A DNA stretch of 64,000 nt. It comes from Prosapia bicincta. Taxonomy: Eukaryota; Arthropoda; Insecta; Hemiptera; Cercopidae. Each line of letters starts with the position of its first letter. Positions within the stretch are counted from its first letter, which is position 1. Location of the stretch: NCBI GenBank assembly GCA_036971475.1, contig JBAIZL010000005.1, forward strand, positions 178,741,886 through 178,805,885, read 5' to 3'. The position numbers and the translations under genes are program-made. Positions 23,386 through 34,925 of this stretch are shown piece after piece. The notes beneath the pieces were generated by a model that was not told the origin of the DNA, searched no databases, and saw nothing but the letters and a program-made list of their open reading frames with translations.

Positions 23386-23953
23386 AACAAAGTGAGTAGA
23401 GGGTTAGCTTCATACAAGGAACAAATGTTTTGAGACTCGTCAGCAAGTAAGCAATTACGTATTCACTTAGTTAAGTATTTTTAAATTTAGTTTAATCAGT
23501 GAATTCAAGATGATTACATTAAGCAACTTCAATAACAAGTACTGTATTTTACAAAAAAAACTTACAGATAATTTTTAGCAAAGAAATTGTCAGTAAACAT
23601 AAGTTAAAGCTTGGTTAACATAAAAAAATAACTAGATAAAAAAAACAAATATTACTATAATTTAAAAAATTAAGGAAAAATAAAGACAAAAATTATAAAA
23701 AAGAAAAAGTGTAAAAATCTTTCAAAGATATGTTGCTTCCAGGGGCCGTATCAGGGCAGGCACATGTTGCTATTCAAAAAGTGAAAACAAAAAATGATTA
23801 AATTACTTCCAAAATTCGTGCTTCAGATGTATAAAATGAATACTTTAAGACAACACAAAACCACTTTTCATAATCTGAAACAAAGATTACTATTGTAACA
23901 GAATAATACATATTATTGTCTTAGACTCACTATTAAGTTTATATATCACTCAC

Positions 23954-24116
23954 TTTCACTAGGTAAAAACCCAAGACTCCAGTCTAAAATGTTGAATTTT
24001 ACAGCTAGGTACTTTAAAAATGCTAACGATAGAGGTGTAAGTCCTTCATCATTCACAATGTTAACATTTGAACCTAACTCAATTAACTGTTCAATTACAT
24101 CACAATTATTATTATT
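23954..24116 (-). CDS. ANKMY1: Ankyrin-repeat exon
   Basis: A 163-nt exon with acceptor TTTTCCAG|AAT and donor GAAA|GTGAGT, entering in phase 0 and leaving after one base. The 54 codons begin NNNNCDVIEQLIELGSNVNI and continue VNDEGLTPLSLAFLKYLAVK. This is a textbook ankyrin helix pair ('dvieqLielGsnVNivndeGlTPLslA'). It completes the repeat begun by SDASGNSAVLYAT in the previous exon (29527), which confirms both exon edges. Confidence 0.92.
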
Positions 24117-25859
24117 CTGGAAAAGAACATAATACAATTCCAAAATATGTTAAACTAAAACAAAAATTTCAAGTAATATCACGTTACTAAAATAATAATA
24201 AAAATAAAATGAAATATTGTTATTAAAATAATAATTTTAACACAGTTTTAAATAATTTGAATTAAACTATTTGCTACTTTGAAAACAAAACATTTTAAAG
24301 TAATTTATTAATTGTATCCAAATTCTATTGGAATTAAATTCAATACTTTATGATTTTTTTATTTCAATGTTCAACATATTTTACCTAATAAATTTCAAGT
24401 ACCCTCTGGAAGGGTCACCTTATATGTGTCTGGCTCCAACAATTTAAAGCTTTTGGCTGTATCTCGGTTTTCATAAACCTCCTCCTCTTAAACTAGTCTC
24501 CAATGTAAGTTAGTCTCATTGATCTACAGTGATAATTTAAAAAAGTTTATATACAAGGTCCAATGATTCATTAGCAAAACATTTTGCCCACATTTCCACT
24601 CGTTCCATGGAGTAAAACTGTACATATTTGACACTTTTTAACTTACAGGTTGAGAGATGCATTTTATGGGTGTAGATCATTTTCATCTTAAAGAATTGAA
24701 AATACTCAATAAGGATCCAAAACTGCAGTAATATACAAGAAAACTAACTTTTCATGTTCAAGAAAACATTCACTATTTTGGTTTAGGTTTATTTTTTAAT
24801 CTTTTTAGTTGACAAGAAAAACCAATAAGTCTTAAACAAAACTACTAACAAAATTAATTTTTTAAACAATGTACACAAAAAAATGCACAAAAAATATAAA
24901 CAAAAAAGTTGTTTTTGTAATAAAGTACATTAGAAGAAGAGATTAAATGATACTGAAGATTAGTCTTATAACTATACAATACTTAAGGGAAACAGGTCCA
25001 AATAAAATAAATTACTTCTGTACTTACATAAACAAAATTATAATTATGTATCCTCAACCTTCTCACTTTATGTCTAAATGAGTATGGGTGTTTTGTGAGA
25101 AGTTACTGTCTTAGTTGACTAGTTCAAGTTGAAGATGAAATCAAACAATGTAAAAAATTTAAATTTTTAAAAGTCACTTGTTTATTTTTTTAGTTACATT
25201 TTGAGAGTGTGTTTACTCCTCCGTTACAAAAATTGTATTAAATAGCATTAATTAAATTCCATAAACACATAAAACTGTATTCAAAGTAAAATAGTACAAT
25301 ATCTCTCTGTTTTTAGTCAAAGTAAGTTATGACAATTTAGTTGAACTGAGAATTCTAATCAGCAACAATTCCCTTGCATTAAAGTTTTCTCTATACATTC
25401 ATATAATCTCACAGATAATAATAACAAAGATAGGAAAGACTACTGGAGAACTCTTCAAACATGATTTCTAAAAATAATTGTACATTTCCATTTTATGATA
25501 AAGAAATCGTTTTTAAATATATTAGATTTTCTACCTCCATTATACTTGTGTACTGATCTAACTGAATCTTTATTTCTCCTTGAGCATGATCTTCTGGCAA
25601 AGAGGAAATTTTAAAAACTTGAACATTTCTATTGAAATTCAAAATTTTAGAGAATTCTTTATTCCATATGTAGAATACTATAATCTATGTTTGTTAACCA
25701 ATGTTTTAGTTTTCTCTCTGTATATATGTTTAAATTAACATTTTAATGATGTACTTTAAAATTATAAACTTGTTCTTTATTAAAATTATATTTCCCATCA
25801 GTATATTTTTCTGTAATATTTTATGATTAGATTTTTTTAACATTGAATATTTTGCATAA
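24117..25859. other. Intron, no gene seen
   Basis: AT-rich intronic DNA between an ankyrin exon and the gypsy remnant; no motif recognised. Confidence 0.45.
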
Positions 25860-26356
25860 AAACAGAGTTGTCAGGAAATTTTAAATTATAGGTTTGTGGC
25901 TTACTACAATAGGTCCGTAAAATTCTTTCTAGTTCTTGGTTTACACTTTCTCTAAATTTACCTGGGGATGATAAATAGAGATAAGTATATAACAGACTCC
26001 TACTTCCTCCATCCATAATATCCACTCTCATGAGTAAATGCAGTGCCAAAATCTATAAGAATTTTAAGATATTAACTGGTCTCCCTTACATATTAAAGTA
26101 GTCAGTCATACAATCAATTAAAGTTTTGGAGTTGGGACTCTTCACTGTAAAAAACTTGAGGAAATTTGAAAACACATTGATGATGACTAATATGTCTCTT
26201 ACACCCTATACGCTTCTTGTTAGGGGTCTTAGAAAATCGACCGACATCATTTCACCAGGTTCTGTCGTCATAAATGGTCTAGATCGGGCTTGTAAATATC
26301 TGTTTGTAGATTTTCCATATTGTCATATGTACAATTTTTAACCGTATCAATTACTC

Positions 26357-26418
<62 letters not shown>

Positions 26419-26590
26419 TTGATATTTTACGTTATCCATTGTTTTTCCGTTGCACTGACTTTCTGGTCCAGAAAAATATCAGTGATTCGACATGGTCAAG
26501 TGACCGAAAGGTGCCTCATCACACAAGGTAAAATCATTGCATTTAATGGTGAATAAAATTACTTACAATAGTAATATATTAGCTATATAA

Positions 26591-26636
<46 letters not shown>

Positions 26637-28423
26637 TTGACATAAAAGCTTTGGTATAATAATGTGACTATTTTGTTTCATCCTATGTGAATATATGGTT
26701 CAAGTATCTCTAATATTAACAATTCTATGATGTTTTTGAGAACAATTTAATTTTTGCCCCCAATCCTTATACGTAGGAACCAATCTATTATTGTGTATTT
26801 CCCAAATTGTTGAATATTTAATGTGTAATAAGTCTAGATGTGGGTCTTGTGCATTTTTGAAATTTCTAACATTCTTTTTATTGTAAAAACATATTTTTAT
26901 TGGTTTAGACCGACTACCGCTTGCTCATTTTTTAAACTTCCAACACCAATTTCTGCTTGATACATTCTGCTTACAATAATCCGAGGTATATTTTCTTTGC
27001 CAGGACAATGTATGACGATGAGTTGATACTCTTGTATAGCCAGCGTCCATCATGTGATTCTTGAGTATGTGAAGTTACATGTGTTTTTGAACTATAAAGC
27101 TTTGTTATCCTTTAGGATGGTCAACAGAGCATCAAAAATAAGAGATCTAAACTTTATTAAACTTTAAACTATAGCCAAAAGTTCCTTTTCAAATACATTC
27201 TATGCTAACTCTGCTTTTTTAGAGTCCTACTGATGAAACCCATCACCTGTAATCTATCATTTTTATCCTTTTGATATAATTAGATTGTAGTTGCATAATG
27301 ACTTGCATCTGTTTGTAAAACGTACCTTGTCCTCTCTCAGGATGTTTAAACGTTACTGACTCAATAAACAGGCCTTTAACTCTTTTGAACACTACTTCAT
27401 TTATTCATCCTGTATCTAGGGTTTCTACTTTTTAGGAGTTTCAACAGAGGAGTTGTTTTTTCGGAGGATTTGCTGGTGAATTTAGAATAATAATTAACAA
27501 AACCCAGCAATGACAGCATTTATTTTTTGTTCCTAGGAACAGGAAAGTTATTTATTCTTTGTAATTTTTTGGGTCCATTGATTAAAAATATATCTGTGAA
27601 TCTTCACCTCCTACTGAGAGAAAAGTGTTTGTCAGGGATTGTTTGATATATTTTCTTCCCTCAATTTAGTGAAGATAAATTGCAAGTGTTTGAGATGTTG
27701 TTTTGATAAACATAGAAGATCATCTACATATGCCAAGGTATTACCTCAGGGTCAAGTCGACTGTTCTAATTAAGGCCACCAGAAAATTTTGTAGGCCAAA
27801 CGGTACCACTTTCGAGTTATACACTTTGTTGTTAAACAAAACGTCTGTATATTTTTTTGATTCATGAGTCAATGTTATTTGCCAGAAACTGGATGTAAGA
27901 ATAATTTTTTATATGTATCGCCAACTCATGCTCTTTCTAAAGATGTCGTTAATTACTGGTACACTTTCATAGTCTGGGACTATGATCTCATTTAGTCACT
28001 TTACATCAAGACAATGCCTTATTGACTTAGGTTGGTTTGAGAACCATTAACAGAGAATTAATAAATGGTGTTCTGGACCGTTTTATAATATCATTCTCAT
28101 AAATTATAACAATTTCTTGTATTTGTTTTCTGTAATTTACTGATATCAGAAAGCTTTATTTTTACAAAGGGTTTTTCTTCAATTATTTTAAATTTATGTT
28201 TGTATTTGTAGCTCTGCCTTGATTTTTGCTAAAAATATCTTTAAAAATTAGACAAATTATCTGTTTTTAATTTAGTGCTTTTAACTTTTCTTCAGTGCCC
28301 TTAGAGCCTTTTTTTCTTGAGATATTCGAACATTTCTTCTACCGATCACAACGAAATGTCGATGGTGTTTCTACATGAAAATTGACATTTAATACAATCA
28401 ATCCTAGTCTTTGTTCAGAGGCC
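25860..28423 (-). pseudogene. Ty3/gypsy retrotransposon pol remnant (RT-RNase H-integrase)
   Basis: A decayed pol with many stops, read on the minus strand. RT at 28060-27690: LNEIIVPDYESVPVINDIF, then DLTSSFWQITLTHESKKYT-like text, VVPFGLQN and the catalytic YVDD in AYVDDLLCLSKQHLKHLQFI (about 27750). An RNase H-like stretch follows (27350-27200). Integrase at 26340-25860: EPGEMMSVDF then GVRDILVIINVFSNFLKFFT, and further on SSPGKFRESVNQELERILRT, comparable to 'PgaNGqvER..RTl'. RT-RNase H-integrase order marks Ty3/gypsy. A palindrome/TA repeat (26340-26640) interrupts the integrase end. The right edge (28320-28415) is shared with a second fragment at 37.5 kb and abuts a U2 snRNA fragment. 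Confidence 0.85.
26340..26640. repeat. TA arrays flanking a dispersed repeat
   Basis: Two TA arrays (about 26363-26415 and 26592-26631) enclose a ~175-bp segment (26416-26591) related to 18040-18210: TTGATATTTTACGTTATCCA, GTTGCACTGACTTT and AAAATCATTGCATTTAATGG. It lies within the gypsy integrase region and so inserted later or expanded there. Confidence 0.7.
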
Positions 28424-28506
28424 AAAATGACGGAGTGCTAGGGGCTTGCTCCACCTCTGTCATGGGTTGACCCGGTATTGCAGTACCGCTGGGACCGGCC
28501 CACCCT
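28424..28506 (+). ncRNA. U2 snRNA 3' half (5'-truncated)
   Basis: Positions 28429-28506 match the 3' part of spliceosomal U2 snRNA as I know it from insects. GACGGAGTGCTAGGGGCTTG then CTCCACCTCTGTC forms the stem III region. GGGTTGACCCGGTATTGCAG then TACCGCTGGGACC forms stem-loop IV, with the nearly invariant hairpin CGGTATTGCAGTACCG. The 5' half (branch-site recognition region and Sm site) is absent; upstream lies gypsy-related sequence instead. No 3'-box was identified. It therefore cannot be a working U2, but the retained stems are intact. Confidence 0.85.
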
Positions 28507-29130
28507 TAAAATACATAAAAACGACGTTAGTAGTTGTTTGCACCGATTTCGCGTAGCGGTCTCAGCTTATAGTGGTATAAAACAGTTATTGGAAAAATAA
28601 AATTATACAAAGCAACACAAATAACATTTACAGTACACTACGGGTAACAGTATATTCATGTTGAGTGCAGGCAGGCAGCGTGTTTCCAACGTTTACATGT
28701 GAACTGGAGGGAGCCGATATTCATCAATAGTTTCCTTACGATTTTACTGAACGGGTGCCTCCCCGTACGCGCTTAAACCTCTTACAGTATATTGCGTGTG
28801 CCTGGTGACCGTGTACGGGGTTCGTTTAAAATAACGGTTGTGTTATATAGACTTTTGAAAATTCTATTTTCCATCTTTCATCACACTGTTGTTGAGCCCT
28901 AATCGTCAGCCTACAAATGAATAGAGAGGAAAAATACAAAAATGCAATTTTTCCCCACTCCGCGGTAGTATTAGACAACACCCGGGCTTATAATTTCACA
29001 ATCGTACTGCCAACTGTCGGTCGCGTTACGTAAAGTTAGTTTACGGACAGGCAGATAGCATGGCATGTATTTTTCTTTAGGCAAAATAATTGTTAGAAAC
29101 AGGAAATCTGTGCGCACGCGTGTGTAACGC
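28507..29130. other. GC-richer unassigned segment after the U2 fragment
   Basis: Distinctly richer in GC and CpG than the surrounding intron (for example CCCCGTACGCGCTTAAACCT, GTGCGCACGCGTGTGTAACG). It contains TTTCGCGTAGCGGTCTCAGC at 28549, similar to the complement of 8784-8803. It could be the 3' flank of a U2 locus carried here, or a transposon. No ORF with recognisable family. Confidence 0.45.
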
Positions 29131-29420
29131 GGGTTGAAGATAATTAAAAACGATGTTTTAAAATCGTACCGCTCAAGCCATCACATTAATAGGCCAAAAA
29201 AGCAGATTCATAGTATATTTACCGTGACCAAGGTAATATTTTCCCTCATATTAATTTTGTGTCTCTCCCAAAATGGCTTTATTCAAATAAATAATTTTAA
29301 AATTCTATTTGGCTATTCAGTTGTAGTTTATTTAACCTTATATTTTTCTTTGAGTTTTAAATTAAAATGGAAATTTTGTCATTTAAACATAAAATTTAAT
29401 TTCAAGTGTTTAGGACTGTT

Positions 29421-29449
29421 TTGTGTGTGTGTGTGTGTGTGTGTGTGTT
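29421..29449. repeat. (GT)n microsatellite
   Basis: About 14 GT units in the intron just downstream (in transcript terms) of the 29527 exon. Confidence 0.95.
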
Positions 29450-29526
29450 TCTTCACACTGACAATTGTTTTAAAAACTATCTTGGGATTTATGGAAATAG
29501 AGAATAAAATATAATTTTAACCTAAC

Positions 29527-29733
29527 TGTTGCATAAAGAACTGCAGAATTTCCGGATGCATCTGACAAGTCTGGATCCAAATTATAATCTTTTAATAACT
29601 TCTCAAGAGTGTCTACATCATTATTTATACTTCTTTCTAGGAACACCTTGCAAACACATTCTAATTCTCCAGCTTCATGAAAATGTTCCCTTTCTCCTCC
29701 AATAATGTGAGCATTTGAAAACCATAATTTTTC
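29527..29733 (-). CDS. ANKMY1: Ankyrin-repeat exon, start of the ankyrin block
   Basis: A 207-nt, phase 0-0 exon with acceptor TTATAG|GAA and donor ACA|GTTAGG. The 69 codons begin EKLWFSNAHIIGGEREHFHE and end DYNLDPDLSDASGNSAVLYA plus T. Residues 36-69 form an ankyrin repeat ('inndvdtLeklLkdynlDpdlsDasGnsavlyA') that runs into the 23954 exon. The first 35 residues are a helical linker with two cysteines. The donor is a weaker GTTAGG, but joining it to the next exon rebuilds the ankyrin consensus exactly. Confidence 0.9.
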
Positions 29734-30372
29734 CTATAAAAGTCACACTTAAATTATTTATTTGAATTTAATAACCCAAGTTATAAAATGTGATAAAGAG
29801 TTCAAAAATATAAAAAATAAAGATTAAATATAGGGTTAATAGGGGAATTATAATTAAATGGGTAAGTAAGGCTGTTAAAAGGAATATAGGTCAATGAACC
29901 CTGTAGATATGACAACATTGTGGAAGACATAAAGCTGGGACAATTGAATAGTATTTGGTCTGGCATTTACAATAAATTAAGAGAAAATATCGAGATTATT
30001 GAACAAATGCAGGAGCAATATAAGAAAAAGCTGCAAATCCTCAGAAACAGGTAGAGATACAAACAAGCAGAAATTAGGTAATATGGAAGTAGAAGAATTT
30101 AAAAGATTGAGAGACAAAGGGTGAATATTTAGAAAAAAGATGAAAGTTTTCAGAAAACTGGTACTTATAGAAAAGGAACAAATAAATAAATTTAAATAAA
30201 AAAGAGATGTGGCTAAAAAAAGGTTTTTAGAACTTACATTACATTCAAATGAGTTACAACTATAAAGTGAGCCAAAGTTTAGAGGCAAAAAGGTACGAAA
30301 AGATAAATTGAAAATTAAAAATTATTTGATAGGGAGACTATTATTTAGGGTGATTAAAAAGAAACAAATACC

Positions 30373-30456
<84 letters not shown>

Positions 30457-31124
30457 AGAAACACAACCTCACCCCCATCAGAGGAAGAGATAATTAAAAT
30501 ATAACTTTTCAATGAGATAAAACAAGGATCCTGGAGCTGTCACAATATCCCAGGCATAAGATAAATGGAAAACCTATGTAATAGAAATAAAAGCAATGCC
30601 AGACAGGGAAGCCATAACAGCAGTTCTGCTATATTAAGAGAAAGTAATAAAGGAAGATACTAAGCGTATGAGAGATAACTTGAACCAAAATCAGCTGTTT
30701 ACTCAGATATTTTAATGATTTAGTTGGAAACTATTAGTCCTGTGGGAAACCAGAAAACCTTTTATCATGAAATTACAATTTTAATGAAAAATTTAGAAAT
30801 CTTTATAACATGAGAATGGAAAACCACATAAGAAGAAGCCTTGGAAAATGCAAGAAAATTGTGAAGAAGAATAACAAAGCCAAAAGAGTATTGTATTTCT
30901 AAAGAGCCATAGAACAATAGGTGGTGGAATGATATAGACAGCTTGGCAGTAATATAAATGCCGTACTAGATAAAAAAACCAGAGATCAGTAAAAAAAACA
31001 TCCAAAACTGTTAAAAGCTGATATTTCTCCAGTAGATCTTAATGCAGAAAGTAGCAATATCAAAGCAAAATATCAGATCTGATATTTAGGGTAGTTAATC
31101 ACTTATTACATTTTTTTTATTACT
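29734..31124. other. Intron with long (GT)n and possible retroelement debris
   Basis: A GT array of about 38 units lies at 30376-30452. On the plus strand 29985-30300 reads like a broken coiled-coil protein (EQMQEQYKKKLQIL and similar A-rich text), and 30460-31080 also looks like decayed A-rich coding DNA. I could not assign either to a family. Confidence 0.4.
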
Positions 31125-31177
31125 TGCGACCAGACTTTTTGTTAACTAAAGGTTGTATAATTGTTAACTTACACTTG

Positions 31178-31213
31178 GAGGAAACGTTTTCGTCTTACGA
31201 CTTCTTCAGCCTC
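31178..31213 (-). ncRNA. Hammerhead ribozyme candidate, opposite arm
   Basis: The mirror copy on the minus strand: stem I GAGG (31213-31210) with CCTC (31181-31178), core CUGAAGA (31209-31203), stem II GUC/GAC with a UAA-type loop, GAA, AACGUU (31088-equivalent positions 31188-31183), then U. Stem I is shorter than in the plus-strand copy. Confidence 0.55.
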
Positions 31214-31230
31214 AGGTGAAGGCTGAAGTC

Positions 31231-31272
31231 TTGGAGGCTGAAGAAGTCGTAAGACGAAAACGTTTCCTTCAA
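31231..31272 (+). ncRNA. Hammerhead ribozyme candidate
   Basis: Seen by eye: stem I TTGGAGG (31231-31237) pairs with CCTTCAA (31266-31272), seven pairs with one G-U. Core CUGAAGA (31238-31244) fits CUGANGA exactly. Stem II is GUC-GUAA-GAC (31246-31255). Then GAA (31256-31258), palindromic AACGUU (31259-31264) as a minimal stem III, and U at the cleavage position. The palindrome suits a dimeric hammerhead, as described for Penelope-like elements and retrozymes. The UUU cleavage triplet is allowed but slow. Confidence 0.65.
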
Positions 31273-31479
31273 GTGTAAGTTAACAATTTAACAACCTTTA
31301 GTTAACAAAAATCCTGGTCGCAAGTAATAGCAAAAGTGTAATACAAAATATGTTTGTCATAACACATTAGTGGTAGAGATTAGAGATACATCAGTCTCTC
31401 AATATGATTCTTGTGGTAATTTGTTTGTTTCAAGAGAGTTTATTTTTTGATGTGTCAAGTACAAGACTAGACATTTCTG

Positions 31480-31760
31480 TTGTCTAAGAGATATCTATCC
31501 CCTCTAAAAAACTTACAGAACTGATAAGGATGTATACCCCATATGTTGTCCTTTTTTCAGAAGTTCTAGACATGATGGACTCATCATCAGTTTTTATGTC
31601 ACGTAGACATTCGATTTGCTTAATATAGTTACTTGGTAACGTCAGTAGTTGATGTTTGCTGTGTGGTTCTGTGTCAATAAGAAAAATTAATATATTTATG
31701 TGTTCATCCCAAATGAACAACAATAGTGGGAGTGTAGGATCTAACTCAAATTTCAAACCC
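31480..31760 (-). mobile_element. Penelope-type 3' terminal fragment
   Basis: On the minus strand 31600-31550 reads AACTGATGATGAGTCCATCA, then TGTCTAGAACTTCTGAAAAA. The CTGATGA...GAAA order is that of a degenerate hammerhead. Upstream (31756-31600) the ORF is open but has no recognisable domain. It is assigned to a Penelope-type 3' end by this motif only. Confidence 0.4.
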
Positions 31761-32290
31761 TAAATTTTATTTGTTGTTACTAACTATGATTGCAAGTAAT
31801 AATCAATTAACAAATAATAAGCTAACTAAGGTTGAAAATTATGCATGAACAATCCCACCAGTTTAAATATATAATATTTAGTGCTTTATAAGTGAAAATA
31901 ATGTCGCAAAATACAACTAAATTGACATGAATAATTAATTTGCACCTGTTGGATCACTCAGATCAAAAATCATTTAATCTGATTATCATGATGTCTGAGA
32001 GAATAAAATTATGATAGATTATAATGACAAAATTGTTGCACTCAATTTTAAGAGATGAAATAAGAGAGTGTATGACTTAATTTAATTAAGTTAAACTGGA
32101 ATGATTTAAACCAATTTAATTATAATAGTGAAGAGAATATTCTATTGAAAAATATAAAGTTGTTATAATACTAGGACTAATGGGAAATTTAGGTTTTGTG
32201 GTATAGATTCATTATCTTACTGTGGATAAAATTATTGTAAATCTCTAAATACTTGGGGTGTGATTTTGCTGAACAAGGTAGTTTACAATA
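31761..32290. other. Intron, no gene seen
   Basis: AT-rich intron up to the TA target site of the Tigger element. Confidence 0.5.
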
Positions 32291-34659
32291 CAGTACAGTC
32301 TCACTAATCCGGACTTGATGGGACCGGACCCTGTCCGGATCAACGAAAGTCCGGATTAGACGGAAAAAGCCAGACAAATGCATACAATATGTGTTTTAGT
32401 CGGGGAAACATTGAAATTGTAGTTTTAGTGAAATTGAGGCCTAATTATAGCTATACAGTACAGTATTTCATAGCTTATTTAGCAAAAAATACTGTAATTG
32501 TAACAAAAAAGGTATGACATGAATAAATATCAAAGCATCTTTCTCGTTGAATAAATGTATTCACATAAATTTATTTACACTATACTGTATAAACGCACAA
32601 AGAAACTCAAACAAAAATGAAACTGAAACAAAAATAAACTTTAAAAAACTTAGTGAAAAAAGTCTGTAAGTTCTTTTGTTTTAACGATAAATGGCGTCGT
32701 TTCACAGTAAGATCTCGTAGGCGTTTCAAGGTCAGTAGCTCCGCAGTTGACGTATCACTCTGTTTCTCAAAGTAGGCTATCAACCCCTCCAGCATTGCAG
32801 CCGCCCCATCATGAGTTGGGCTGACCGGTTCGTCTGTGTAGTCTTCCTCTTCCGAGCTGTCATTTTCTGCGTTTGCAATGCACACAGCGACGATTTCGTC
32901 CTCGTTGAGCACTTGATGACCAATGTCACTATCACTGATAATCCACTCGGAAATATCAGTGTCTTTCAACACGGCACAACCCTCCAATTGTTGAAAAATC
33001 TGAACAAATTCGGCGCCGTCATTAGTAGGTCTGCAGCCATATAAATGACATCCTTTATAGTAACTTTTTTAAGAATTTCAATAAATTGTGTAGCTGGATC
33101 TGCTTCTTGTTACAAAAGCAATAAAATTAACTTTTTTCTATATGGCAGTTTTATCGCCTCTATCACACCCTGGTCCGTCGGCTGAATGAGAGCCGTGACG
33201 TTAGGAGAAAGAAATTTAACAAAAATGTCACCATGACGCAATTGTTCTTCATTTGGGTGGCATGGGGCATTATCAATTAGTAAAACCGCTTTTCAAGTGA
33301 GTTTTTTCTCTTTTAAAAACTTGTCTGTTGTTGGAACAAAGTTTTCAAAAAACCAGTCCTTAAAAATTTGACTGTTCATCCACGCTGATTTTTGGAACTT
33401 GTATTGGGCCGGTAGAACACTTAAATTTACATTTTTAAAAACCCTCGGCTTTGCGGATTTCCCTATCATCAAAAGTGGAAATTTTAGATCGCCAGGAGCA
33501 TTACTGCAGGGCAACAAAGTCATACGTTCTTTCTTAACTTTATGGCCTTTTGCTACTGAATCTAATTTGGAAGCTAAATTTGTTTTTAAGAACATTTTAT
33601 AATTTAATCCGGTTTCGTCAGCGTTGAACACGTGACAAGGTTGTAAGTTTTCATCTCTGAGAAACTTGCCAAATTTGTCTTTGAAATTTTCACTGGCATC
33701 ACTGTCACCTGACAAAATTTCACCACTTATTCCGAGTTGACGGATGCCGTGTCGTTCCTTCCACCGTGATAGCCAATCCACACTGGCATTAAAATTATGG
33801 TCTCCTTTTAACTTTTCATTCAGTTTCAGCGCGATCTTTGCAAATTTACACCCGATAATGGAACACCCTGTCCCGTTGTTGGCAAAACCATACATACAAA
33901 GCATCATCTAGGGTTTAATTTTTTTTTTTTTTTTTTTTGCTTCTGCCGCCTAAAATGTCTTTACTAACAATTTTTGCACAAAAATCTTCAATTTCCTGTT
34001 ACTTTTTTCCGATCGGAAACAGTTTGTTTTCCCACGCCTAACTCTTTTGCAATTTTAGTATGCGATTCACCTCCATCAATACGAAACAAAGATTGGAGTT
34101 TTTGTTCCAATGTCACTGTCACTGACTTACGTTTAGTCGCCATTTTCACTGAACACTGAACGAGACGTAAATAAAAAACACAGATCAATATTGCACTAGA
34201 ATTAAATGACAACTAAGCAGATATCTTGCGAGAAGCAGTAACGGTGGCATCCGTCCGACAACCGAACTGACCTGACGCCAGACGGATAGACTGTCTATCC
34301 GTTTAGTCAGCGGTCCTTTATCTTTCGTTTATCGCAAGATATCTCTTGATATCACGTGCGTTGTAGTGTTGGGAGATCTAATGTGAATATATTTTTTCAA
34401 AGAAGTTTTTCCTACTTTAACAGGCAAAAGAAACAAATAATAGGGTAAATTCATATTTTAATGAATAAACATATTATTTGTCTATTAGAGTAGGAAACCC
34501 CTTTGAAAAATAACAGATATAGTAGTATAAAAGTAAATATTTTTGTGGACGGCAGACTGATTGTGCACTGTAAAATACTATAACTAAACAAAAATTTTGG
34601 GCCGTCCGGATTAGCCGGACGTCCGGATCATCGGAGACCGGATTAGCGAGACTGTACTG
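32291..34659 (-). mobile_element. Tigger/pogo transposon, nearly complete
   Basis: 2,369 bp with TIRs CAGTACAGTCTCACTAATCC (left) and, on the minus strand, CAGTACAGTCTCGCTAATCC (right), flanked by TA (32289-32290 and 34660-34661). Subterminal copies of GTCCGGATTAG/TCCGGAT lie at both ends. The minus-strand transposase fills the interior. The close match of the TIRs suggests moderate age. It lies in the intron between the 34830 and 29733 exons, in host-gene orientation. Confidence 0.92.
32607..34143 (-). pseudogene. Tigger/Jerky-like DDE_1 transposase, frameshifted
   Basis: ATG at 34143 begins MATKRKSVTVTLEQKLQSLF and continues SHTKIAKELGVGKQTVSD, the CENP-B/Psq-type N-terminal HTH. A T-rich run at 33920-33937 and a stop break the frame. 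The next stretch (33907-33293) has a CENP-B HTH region (NASVDWLSRWKERHGI) and the DDE_1 core: NADETGLNYKMF (first Asp), LLPCSNAPGDLKFPLLMIGK. After another frame change come LIDNAPCHP (second Asp, about 33290-33260) and [14 protein letters not shown] (third Asp, about 33210-33180). The C-terminal tail (32987-32607) is acidic, NDSSEEEDYTDEPVSP. All catalytic residues are still readable but in different frames. Confidence 0.85.
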
Positions 34660-34829
34660 TACTAATCAAATTAAAGTATTTTATTTTAGTAAAACAAAAA
34701 AACTCTGTGATATTAAAATGACTAGTAAAATTAGCAATATTTATAAAAATATGTTGAAATATAATAAGGTTATAAGCTTTTTGTTACAATGCAGTTTTTA
34801 CAAATTAAAATATTTGAAAACTTGTTTAC

Positions 34830-34925
34830 CTCAAATTTATGATGGCTGAAAGAATGTTGAAGTAAACTGATTGCAAGATCTCCATTATTCCAAGCAAGAA
34901 CAAGCACTGGGTTTTCTTCAATAAT
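34830..34925 (-). CDS. ANKMY1: Host exon before the ankyrin block
   Basis: A 96-nt, phase 0-0 exon with acceptor AATTAG|ATT and donor GAG|GTAAAC. The 32 codons read IIEENPVLVLAWNNGDLAIS then LLQHSFSHHKFE. It resembles a helix pair of an ankyrin-like unit ('pvLvlAwnnGdlaislLqhs'). It joins the preceding exon (37949, ending NDLQE) and the following one (29733, starting EKLWF) without a frame change. Confidence 0.85.

Larger units (their letters stand above)
31125..31345. repeat. Long palindrome with hammerhead motifs on both strands
   Basis: Outer arms of about 65-80 bp run from ATTACTTGCGACCAGACTTT at 31120 to the complement ending GGTCGCAAGTAATAG at about 31330. The centre (31205-31236) is a GGCTGAAG-rich loop. 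Each arm contains the sequence CTGAAGAAGTCGTAAGACGA followed by AAACGTTT on its own strand. Half of this repeat, one arm only, recurs at 53743-53852. Confidence 0.85.

Noticed and set aside
29134..29514. 126-aa plus-strand ORF with a hydrophobic stretch
   Set aside because: Low-complexity AT-rich sequence running into the (GT)n array; no family signal and it lies in an intron beside a well-supported exon on the other strand.
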